NCBI RefSeq assembly: GCF_002953715.1
Contig: NZ_CP025012.1
Location: 4,149,001-4,213,000, forward strand
Direction: 5' to 3'
Source: Rhizobium leguminosarum
Lineage (GTDB): Bacteria > Pseudomonadota > Alphaproteobacteria > Rhizobiales > Rhizobiaceae
Length of the DNA: 64,000 bases
The notes under the pieces are model-generated. The model saw only the letters and a program-made list of their open reading frames with translations. It was not told the DNA's origin and made no database searches. Below, in pieces: positions 57,642 to 64,000 of this stretch (its first letter is position 1; every line of letters starts with the position of its first letter). The position numbers and the translations under genes were made by a program.

Positions 57642-58481
57642 TCATGAACGAAACAAACCCTGACCGACGACGGTGTCGAAGCCGACGACACGGTCCAGCA
57701 CAACGATCAGCAACGCGGTGACGGCAATCAGGACCACGGCCGCCGCGGCGATCGTCAGATCGAAAGCCGCGCGCATGTTGCTGACCAGCGTAACAGGCAA
57801 GGTCGTGGCGGACGGATCGCTCAGAAAAAGACTGATCGATACGTCATCTATCGAAATTGCGAAGGCGAAGATTGCGCCGGTGACGACGCCGGTCCGCATG
57901 AGCGGTAGGGTAATGGTCCAGAAGGCCTGGCGCTCGGTGGCGCCGAGAACCATTGCGGCTTCCGTCAACCGTTGGTCGCTGCCGAGAAGGCTGGCGAGGC
58001 TGGTCCTTATGCAATAGGGCAACGTGATGATCACGTGGCCGAGGAGCAGGCGCGCCATGCCATTTGTGATACCGGCCTTGGAAAGGAAAAGCAGCAGGCC
58101 GAATCCGATGACAACAGGCGGAACGATGAGTGGCGAGAGAAAGGCCGAAGTCAGCGCTGCCTTTCCTGGAAAATTGCCACGGGCAAGGCCGACAGCCGCC
58201 GCAGTTCCGATCGTGACGGACAGAACCGTCGTGAGTACCGCCAAGATGAGGCTGGTGCGTAGGCTGGTAAGGATATCCGCCTGAGAGACCAGCCGTTCGA
58301 ACCAGTGAAGCGACAAGGCAGGTGGCGGCAGCGGACCGAGGTAGGTCCTGGCGTCGAAGGCCATGAGGCATGTTATCACCAACGGGATGGCGAGGAACGC
58401 CAATCCAAGGCCGATGACACCGTAGGCGAGGGAAAGGGCGATCCGGTCTCCGGTTCGCGCTGTAAGAGACTGTCTGCTCAT
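57642..58481 (-). CDS. ABC transporter permease (PotC type)
   Basis: A 279-residue inner-membrane permease with about six helices and the EAA-type loop LTEAAMVLGATERQAFWTITLP. Its ATG overlaps the PotB-type gene by 4 bases (ATGA). The open frame extends about 90 codons upstream but that part is the antisense of the other permease. Confidence 0.9.
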   Translation of the reverse strand: MSRQSLTARTGDRIALSLAYGVIGLGLAFLAIPLVITCLMAFDARTYLGPLPPPALSLHWFERLVSQADILTSLRTSLILAVLTTVLSVTIGTAAAVGLARGNFPGKAALTSAFLSPLIVPPVVIGFGLLLFLSKAGITNGMARLLLGHVIITLPYCIRTSLASLLGSDQRLTEAAMVLGATERQAFWTITLPLMRTGVVTGAIFAFAISIDDVSISLFLSDPSATTLPVTLVSNMRAAFDLTIAAAAVVLIAVTALLIVVLDRVVGFDTVVGQGLFRS

Positions 58482-59362
58482 CGGGAAACCTTCCAGGCCT
58501 GCGCAAACGTTATGACAGCGACGACCGCCAAGGCCGCGGCAAGCATGACGAGCGAGATCGCCGCGCCGCTCGGATAGTTGGCGATATCGCTGAACCGGGT
58601 GTAGATGACGTTCGATATGAAAAGCACCCGGCCCCTCCCGAGCACCATGGGAATGACGAAGGCGCTGATTGCGAAAGTCAGCGAGACAAGCGTGCTTGAG
58701 ATCAGAGCCGGGAAGCTCAGGGGAAGCGTGATCGACAGGTGGGCTTTCCATCCCGGCGCGCCGAGCGACTGGGCTGCATCGAGCAGACGCGGATCGATCG
58801 ATTGCATCGCGCCAATCAGCGTTAGCGTTGCGACCGGTATGATCGAGTGAACCAGACCCGCAGTAACGACGATATTGATATATTCGCGGCTGTTGGGCGA
58901 AAGGCCAAGTGTCAAGAGGAGGGGTCGGAGGATGCCGACCGACCCGAAGGTCAGTTCGATCGCGTATGTCTTGATCAGGACGCTGGATAGAACGAGCGTA
59001 ATCAAAAAGCCGAGGGTGAGCGCCCGCATCCGCGGGGAAATGCGCCGCACGATGAAGTAGGCCAGCGGGAATGCCACAAGCTGGCCGATGATCGCGGCAA
59101 CTCCACCGATCCAGAAGGTCGTCAGCAGGACACTCGCAAACGCCTGGTTTACAAGCTCGTAATAGTTTTGGACCGTTGCCGCGGCATTTTCAACGGAACC
59201 GACGCGCCCCGGCGTAAACTCCTTCAAGCTTTCGATTGCCAGATTGATTAATGGTGACAGAAAACCGAATGCGAACACCAGGAGGGCTGGCCCGAGCGTC
59301 AAGGCCGCATCTCGGCGATCAGGTATTGAAATGGCAACGGGTTGCCGCCTTACCTTGGACAT
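58478..59362 (-). CDS. ABC transporter permease (PotB type)
   Basis: A 294-residue permease with N-terminal helix PALLVFAFGFLSPLINLAI and the EAA loop LLDAAQSLGAPGWKAHLSITLP. It lies downstream of the binding-protein gene, with a family-B palindromic element in the 173-bp gap between them, a position that could lower expression of the membrane subunits relative to the binding protein. Confidence 0.9.
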   Translation of the reverse strand: MSKVRRQPVAISIPDRRDAALTLGPALLVFAFGFLSPLINLAIESLKEFTPGRVGSVENAAATVQNYYELVNQAFASVLLTTFWIGGVAAIIGQLVAFPLAYFIVRRISPRMRALTLGFLITLVLSSVLIKTYAIELTFGSVGILRPLLLTLGLSPNSREYINIVVTAGLVHSIIPVATLTLIGAMQSIDPRLLDAAQSLGAPGWKAHLSITLPLSFPALISSTLVSLTFAISAFVIPMVLGRGRVLFISNVIYTRFSDIANYPSGAAISLVMLAAALAVVAVITFAQAWKVSR

Positions 59363-59431
59363 GGTGGAACAGCCTTTTCCTCGCCCTTACGGGCCATGAG
59401 AAAGGGAGGTTATCGAAGCCCGCGTGGCGCC

Positions 59432-59539
59432 TTAGAGCATGTCGCGCAAAAGCGTGCAGCGGTTTTGCGATAACGACATGCGTAAAAACAAAGACTTAAA
59501 GCGCAAGGAGCGAGCCTGAAAGATCGCGACGCGCTTTAG
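59432..59539. repeat. Two-palindrome element, family B copy B3
   Basis: GAGCATGTCGCGCAAAA...GGTTTTGCGATAACGACATGC, then AAAGCGCAAGGAGCGAGCCTG...GATCGCGACGCGCTTTAGA. It lies inside the ABC operon between the binding protein and PotB-type genes. Its right end gives the TAA stop codon of the binding-protein gene. Confidence 0.75.
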
Positions 59540-60612
59540 AGCAACGGGGCGATGTCCTGCTCCCAGCGTTTGGACCAGGCATCCTGCTGTTCGAGAACGA
59601 CATTGTAGTCCGGCACATAGACGAAGCTCGAAAACTCGTCCGACGTGAAGGACAGATGCTTGAGATTGTCGGGCGTGACCGCCTTGCTGTTCAACGGCGC
59701 TTCGCCCGCCACCTTGGCGTAGAGCGAGTTCATGTCCGGGCTGATCGCGAAGTTGACGAAATCGAGGGTCGCCTTGGTGTTCGGTCTATTCTTCAGTACG
59801 CCGAAACCGCTCTGGTAGAGGAAGGCCTTGAAATTGCTATCCTTGGTGAAACGAGTAACCGGGAAGTTCTTCGCCACGGCCGCCCAGCCGGGCTCAGCGA
59901 AGAAGCCGATGGAGGTCTCGCCCGACGTCAGCGAATTGGTGAAATCGATATCGGTGATGGCGACGCGGCCGATATTACCGGATTTCGCCAATTCCGTCAT
60001 GAGCTTCCATCCGGGTTCCATATTCGTTTCACTGCCGCCAGCGTGAAGGGCGAGCGCGACAATCTGGAGCATCATGCTCTGTGTCGGGCCCGGCCAGCAG
60101 ATCGCGCCCTTAAGATCGGGGCTCAGCAGATCATCGATGGTCTTCACAGCGATAGGAGCCGTGTCGGTTCGCGCACCGAAATACATGCCGCCAACTGCGC
60201 GTGGGACCGCTTTGATATTGCCCTTGCCATCACGAATGATGATTTTCTCGGGAATATTCGCAAGGTTGGGAACATCGGCAGGATTGATGGTCTCGAGCCA
60301 ATCCTCCTTCACCATGCTATTGAATGAGCCTTCCCAGCCGGCGACGTAGTCGTAGTCGACATTCGGCCAGACGGCCTTGATCTTTGGCAGGATCGCGCCC
60401 GCGCCGCCCTGATGAAGAACCCAGTTGAATGTCGCCGTATTCTGGTCGGCGGCAATCTGCTTCATGGCTTCGACGACATCGCCGCCCCATTCGACAGCGG
60501 TCAGATTGCCGCTGCCGGCTGCGGCGGATCTCGCAAACCCGGTCATCGTGCCGGCAATCCCCGCGGCAGCGGCGGATCCGAGGAAGCGGCGGCGTGTCAT
60601 ATCGTGCAACAT
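59536..60612 (-). CDS. Periplasmic binding protein of a PotD/spermidine-type importer
   Basis: A 358-residue binding protein with a twin-arginine signal (TRRRFLGSAAAAGIAG). The mature part carries VEWGGDVVEAMKQ and YVAGWEGSF typical of solute-binding family 1/8 proteins for polyamines and related amines. AGGGGA lies 6 bases before the ATG. It is first in its operon and divergent from a ureohydrolase gene, which points to an amine or guanidino ligand (inference). The stop codon comes from a palindromic repeat. Confidence 0.87.
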   Translation of the reverse strand: MLHDMTRRRFLGSAAAAGIAGTMTGFARSAAAGSGNLTAVEWGGDVVEAMKQIAADQNTATFNWVLHQGGAGAILPKIKAVWPNVDYDYVAGWEGSFNSMVKEDWLETINPADVPNLANIPEKIIIRDGKGNIKAVPRAVGGMYFGARTDTAPIAVKTIDDLLSPDLKGAICWPGPTQSMMLQIVALALHAGGSETNMEPGWKLMTELAKSGNIGRVAITDIDFTNSLTSGETSIGFFAEPGWAAVAKNFPVTRFTKDSNFKAFLYQSGFGVLKNRPNTKATLDFVNFAISPDMNSLYAKVAGEAPLNSKAVTPDNLKHLSFTSDEFSSFVYVPDYNVVLEQQDAWSKRWEQDIAPLL

Positions 60613-60873
60613 GGTAGGTCCCCTTTGTTGTCGGCCCTCTGCCGGACCGTTCGCATCGGAGACTGCTTGGAGGTTGCCAACCGCGGTAGTGGGAAAATTC
60701 TCGCCGGGTTATAAAGTTTTCTGAACGTCCGGATGAGCGCACTAACAGCTTCGCGGAGCCTCGGCAGACCTGGTCTATCAAGAATCGTTATATCCCCTCT
60801 CGAATTTTCGCGGTTCCAAGAGAAGCGGGCGGCGCTGATGATGATCGCAGCATCAATACCGTGGGAGCCTGCC

Positions 60874-61935
60874 TTGACCATTGACCGGGATTTTCTGGAA
60901 GACTTGAGAAAGCGCTTCGGCAGCGCTGCAGGCGGAGAGATGGAAGATCCGCACTTCCGCGCCGTGGCGGCGAGCGTATTCAAGGACGGCGACAGCCGCA
61001 AATGGCCCTTCGCCGATCCCGCCACCTTTCTGGATGCCCGTTTCATCGAGAACGGCTTGCGGCCCGAGGTGCTTGAGGCGCTTGACGTGGCTTTGATCGG
61101 CGTGCCGATGGACCTCGGCGTCACCAATCGCGCCGGCGCACGGCTGGGGCCGCGGGCCGTCCGGGCGGTCGAGCGTGTAGGCCCCTACGAACATGTTCTG
61201 CGTGTCGCGCCGATGGGAGGGCTAAAGGTCGCCGATGTCGGCGACGTGCCGATGCGCAGCCGGTTCGGCCTGGCCGAGTGCCATGCCGACATCGAGGCCT
61301 GCTACCGGATGATCGCGGCAACCGGGGTCATCCCGCTATCGGTCGGGGGCGACCATTCGATCTCGGGCGCCATCCTCAAGGGCCTGGCAGCCAGCCAGCC
61401 GGTAGGCATGATCCACATCGACGCTCATTGCGACACCGCTGGTCCCTATGAGGGCTCCAAGTTCCATCACGGCGCGCCCTTCCGCGAGGCGGTTCTGGCG
61501 GGCGTGCTCGATCCGAAGCGTACGATCCAGATCGGCATCCGCGGCGGCGGCGAATATCTCTGGGAGTTCTCCTTTGCCTCCGGCATGACCGTCATTCACG
61601 CCGAAGAGGTGGCCGAGATGGGCCTCAAGGCCGTGATCGCAAAGGCTCTGGAGGTTGTCGGCGCCGGTCCAACCTATCTCAGTTTCGACGTGGACAGCCT
61701 CGATCCGGCCTTCGCGCCGGGAACCGGCACGCCGGAAGTCGGCGGGCTTCAGCCGAGGGAGGCCTTGACCCTGCTGCGCGGCTTCAAGGGCATCAACCTC
61801 GTCGGCGGCGACGTCGTGGAAATCGCGCCGCAATACGACAACACCACCAACACCGCGCAGATCGCCGCGCAGGTCCTGTTCGAACTCCTGTGCCTCGCGA
61901 TGTTCAGTCCCGCGGTCAGGACAAAGCTGACCTGA
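60874..61935 (+). CDS. Ureohydrolase (agmatinase/guanidinobutyrase-like)
   Basis: A 353-residue arginase-superfamily enzyme. Manganese ligands lie in SVGGDHSISG, HIDAHCDT and LSFDVDSLDPAFAPGTGTPEVGG, so it releases urea from a guanidino substrate: agmatine, 4-guanidinobutyrate or similar. I start it at TTG 60874 because GGGAG sits 6 bases upstream; ATG 60838 is the alternative and would add 12 residues. Divergent from a polyamine-type importer and followed by a polar amino-acid-type importer, both likely to feed it. Confidence 0.87.
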   Translation: MTIDRDFLEDLRKRFGSAAGGEMEDPHFRAVAASVFKDGDSRKWPFADPATFLDARFIENGLRPEVLEALDVALIGVPMDLGVTNRAGARLGPRAVRAVERVGPYEHVLRVAPMGGLKVADVGDVPMRSRFGLAECHADIEACYRMIAATGVIPLSVGGDHSISGAILKGLAASQPVGMIHIDAHCDTAGPYEGSKFHHGAPFREAVLAGVLDPKRTIQIGIRGGGEYLWEFSFASGMTVIHAEEVAEMGLKAVIAKALEVVGAGPTYLSFDVDSLDPAFAPGTGTPEVGGLQPREALTLLRGFKGINLVGGDVVEIAPQYDNTTNTAQIAAQVLFELLCLAMFSPAVRTKLT

Positions 61936-61949
61936 GAACCAGCTCCACA

Positions 61950-61978
61950 ATGGCAGCGGGCCTCGCGCCCGCTGCCAT
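61950..61978 (+). terminator. Hairpin between the ureohydrolase and binding-protein genes
   Basis: A perfect 12-bp stem (ATGGCAGCGGGC / GCCCGCTGCCAT) with a 5-base loop, starting 15 bases after the ureohydrolase stop. No U-run follows, so it may be an attenuating or RNA-stabilising hairpin rather than a full terminator. Confidence 0.5.
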
Positions 61979-62019
61979 CCATCACCTGTCGCACAACACG
62001 TCTCAAAAAGGGGAACGAC

Positions 62020-62817
62020 ATGACTGCTCTTATGAAATTGCGCTACACCGCCACCGCTGCAATTGCCGTATTCGGCATCCTGGCGGGGGCCGCGCAGGCC
62101 GACGAACTTGCCGATATCAAAGCCGCAGGCGAGATCAACATCGGCATCTTCTCCGATTTCCCGCCATTCTCTTCGGCAAGCGCCGATATGAGCATCAAGG
62201 GCTATGACGTCGACGTCGCCCAGAAGATCGCCGACGGGCTCGGCGTGAAACTCAATCTCGTGAGCGTTACTGGCCAGAACAGGATCGCCTACCTGAACGA
62301 CGACCGCGTCGACCTTCTGATGAGCGTCGGCTATTCGAAGGAGCGCGCCGAGGTTATCGATTATGCGGCCCCGTACGCCCCCTATTATATCGCCGTCATC
62401 GGTCCGGCAGCACTGAAGGTGAGCGGTAAGGAAGACCTCGCCGACAAGACCGTTGCCGTCAATCGTGGGACGCTCGAAGACACGTCGCTGACGGCTGCCG
62501 CCCCCGGATCGGCAGCGATCCAGCGTTTCGAGAACTACAATTCGGTCATCCAGGCCTTCATATCCGGCCAGACGCAGCTGATGGTGGTCGGCAACGATGT
62601 CGGTGCACAGGTTCTGGCACGACAGGACGAGCTGAAGCCGGAGCAGAAGTTCCAGCTCCTCAGCTCCCCCTCGCACATCGCGCTCCGCAAAGGCGAGGAA
62701 GGCCTGAAGAAGGCTGTCAATGACAGCGTCGCCGCAATGATCTCTGATGGTTCGCTCGACGCAAGCTCGAAGAGCTGGCTGAAAGCGCCGCTCAACCCTG
62801 AAAACCTGAAGGACTGA
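62020..62817 (+). CDS. Periplasmic binding protein of a polar amino-acid ABC importer
   Basis: A 265-residue family-3 binding protein with a signal peptide (TATAAIAVFGILAGAAQA). Typical features: IKAAGEINIGIFSDFPPFSS, MSIKGYDVDVAQKIADGLG and VSVTGQNRIAYLNDDRVDLLM. Such proteins bind amino acids, opines or related amines. It is followed, after a degenerate RIME-like element, by two HisM/HisQ-type permeases; the ATPase gene must lie beyond the window. Confidence 0.88.
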   Translation: MTALMKLRYTATAAIAVFGILAGAAQADELADIKAAGEINIGIFSDFPPFSSASADMSIKGYDVDVAQKIADGLGVKLNLVSVTGQNRIAYLNDDRVDLLMSVGYSKERAEVIDYAAPYAPYYIAVIGPAALKVSGKEDLADKTVAVNRGTLEDTSLTAAAPGSAAIQRFENYNSVIQAFISGQTQLMVVGNDVGAQVLARQDELKPEQKFQLLSSPSHIALRKGEEGLKKAVNDSVAAMISDGSLDASSKSWLKAPLNPENLKD

Positions 62818-62839
62818 CGAAGACGGCCTCCCACTCACC

Positions 62840-62949
62840 AGAGCATGATGCCGAAAACTGCAAGCGATTGCGGTGGCATCATGCTCCAATTCTTTGGTTG
62901 AGAGGCGGATCGAGATTTCGGGCCGACCCGGCCCAGATCATCCGGCTCC
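62840..62949. repeat. RIME-like element, copy A4 (diverged)
   Basis: GAGCATGATGCCGAAAACTGCAAGCGATTGCGGTGGCATCATGCTC followed by GGATCGAGATTTCGGGCCGACCCGGCCCAGATCATCCGG. Several arm positions differ from copy A3 but remain base-paired in the outer stem. It sits within an ABC operon between the binding-protein and first permease genes. Confidence 0.7.
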
Positions 62950-62961
62950 AAAGGACAAGCG

Positions 62962-63630
62962 ATGAGATACAGCCTCGATTTCAATTGGCTTTGGGACGGA
63001 ATGGGAGCTCTGGCTTATGGCGCAGGCACGACGCTTGCACTGACGGCCTCCACATCGGTCCTCGGGATCGTTCTCAGCGTTCTCGGCGCGGCCGCGCGCC
63101 GGGGACCTTATCCATGGTTGCGCAAGGTCGTCGGCCTGTATGTGGAAATCATGCGCAATACGCCATTCCTGGTGCAGCTGTTCTTCATCTTCTTTGGCTT
63201 GCCTAGCCTCGGCATTCGCCTCGATCCGATCTCTGCCGCAGTCCTTGCCATGACCCTCAATATGGCGGCCTACACGATCGAGGTGGTCGGGGCCGGGCTC
63301 GATGCCATACCGAGAGGCCAGAAGGAGGCGGCGCAGGCACTCGGCCTGAGGCCCCGGCTGGTGTTCTTCAAAATCATCCTGCCGCAAGCGATCGCCATCA
63401 TTTTCCCGGCGCTGACGAGCCAGATCATCATCATGATGCTGGAATCGGCGGTGGTTTCGCAAATATCCGTCCGCGAGCTGGCGCAGGAGGCCGATCTGCT
63501 TCAGTCGCGCACCTTCCGCTCCTTCGAGACCTATCTGGTGGCAACGTTGATCTACCTTTCGATGTCCGCCGCACTTCGCCGGCTCCTTTTCGCCGGGAAA
63601 CGCCGTTTTCTGGGAGCCGGTCTGACATGA
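62962..63630 (+). CDS. Amino-acid ABC transporter permease (HisQ/HisM type)
   Basis: A 222-residue permease of the His/Glu/Gln/Arg/opine family: YLEI-like VEIMRNTPFLVQLFFIFFGLP motif and EAA loop KEAAQALGLRPRLVFFKIILP. Its stop overlaps the ATG of the second permease by 4 bases (ATGA). Confidence 0.9.
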   Translation: MRYSLDFNWLWDGMGALAYGAGTTLALTASTSVLGIVLSVLGAAARRGPYPWLRKVVGLYVEIMRNTPFLVQLFFIFFGLPSLGIRLDPISAAVLAMTLNMAAYTIEVVGAGLDAIPRGQKEAAQALGLRPRLVFFKIILPQAIAIIFPALTSQIIIMMLESAVVSQISVRELAQEADLLQSRTFRSFETYLVATLIYLSMSAALRRLLFAGKRRFLGAGLT

Positions 63631-64000
63631 TTGAGTTCACCTTCTGGGACATTCTGCGCAATCTTGTCTTCGCGACACGCTGGACCCTGCTGCTTTCGCT
63701 CGCAGCCTTTGCCGGCGGCGCCATCGTTGGCCTGGCGATCCTGTCTGCACGGATATCGAAAACGCGCTGGCCGCGCAGCTTCGCGTCCGGCTACATTGCC
63801 CTGTTTCAGGGAACGCCGCTGCTCATGCAGCTGTTTCTGATGTTCTTCGGCCTGCCGATGCTCGGCTTTCGGATCGAGTCATGGACCGCCGCCGTCTGCG
63901 GTCTGACGTTCTACGCCAGCGCTTATCTTGCCGAAATCTGGCGGAGCGGCGTCGAGGCGGTGCCGCGCGGGCAATGGGACGCCGCAGCCAGCCTGGGCTT
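63627..64000 (+). CDS. Amino-acid ABC transporter permease, second subunit (cut by window edge)
   Basis: The first 124 codons of a second HisM-type permease: FATRWTLLLSLAAFAGGAIVGLAIL helix, FQGTPLLMQLFLMFFGLP and the beginning of the EAA loop (VEAVPRGQWDAAASLG). It continues past base 64000. Coupled to the preceding permease by an ATGA overlap. Confidence 0.9.
   Translation, partial: MIEFTFWDILRNLVFATRWTLLLSLAAFAGGAIVGLAILSARISKTRWPRSFASGYIALFQGTPLLMQLFLMFFGLPMLGFRIESWTAAVCGLTFYASAYLAEIWRSGVEAVPRGQWDAAASLG

Noticed and set aside
61336-62889. A 517-codon open frame on the minus strand
   Set aside because: It crosses the ureohydrolase, the gap and the binding-protein gene on the other strand, with no domain and no ribosome site. 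It is a shadow.

Overview
The window looks like a chromosomal segment of a Rhizobium (R. leguminosarum / R. etli group). The basis is the gene order zapE-mdh-sucCDAB-lpd and sdhCDAB, an F1 operon atpHAGDC without the Fo genes, high GC with alpha-proteobacterial codon use, and several copies of RIME-like palindromic intergenic elements known from Rhizobium. I saw no rRNA, tRNA, CRISPR array, prophage or insertion sequence.

Layout. 1-3500: a LysR gene cut by the window edge, an ArsR repressor with its operator inside its promoter, a short-chain dehydrogenase, and a SoxR regulator divergent from an NADPH:FMN reductase across a soxbox promoter. 3500-6930: a TPP riboswitch and an uptake operon for a thiamine precursor (ykoF-like, thiX, thiZ, thiY). 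7080-9200: a membrane acyltransferase and an ExoY-type sugar transferase. 9370-14530: atpHAGDC on the minus strand, with a small CxxC protein between atpD and atpC. 14786-17472: a membrane protein and priA.

17579-30973: a carbohydrate-utilisation locus. It has an Opp/Dpp-type ABC importer next to a GH39 beta-xylosidase, a GntR regulator, a Gfo/Idh/MocA dehydrogenase, an IlvD/Edd dehydratase, an amidohydrolase (likely lactonase) and a DapA-family lyase. Together they would import an oligosaccharide, release a pentose and degrade it by an oxidative non-phosphorylated route. 30954-35372: GNAT, PlsC-type acyltransferase, xerC, TraB/GumN protein, cytochrome b561.

35474-54150: the TCA region on the minus strand: sdhC-sdhD-sdhA-(small secreted protein)-sdhB, an Omp19-like lipoprotein, zapE, mdh, sucC-(DUF1579-like)-sucD, sucA-(YciI)-sucB, three accessory genes, then lpd. 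Uncharacterised genes lie inside several of these conserved operons. 54466-64000: a secreted protein, then a RidA / LysR / spermidine-putrescine-type ABC importer / ureohydrolase / polar amino-acid ABC importer cluster, probably for a guanidino or polyamine compound; it runs off the right edge.

Three families of two-palindrome repeats are scattered between genes. In three cases the terminal TTAGAG/CTCTAA or CTAAAG of an element supplies the stop codon of the adjacent gene.
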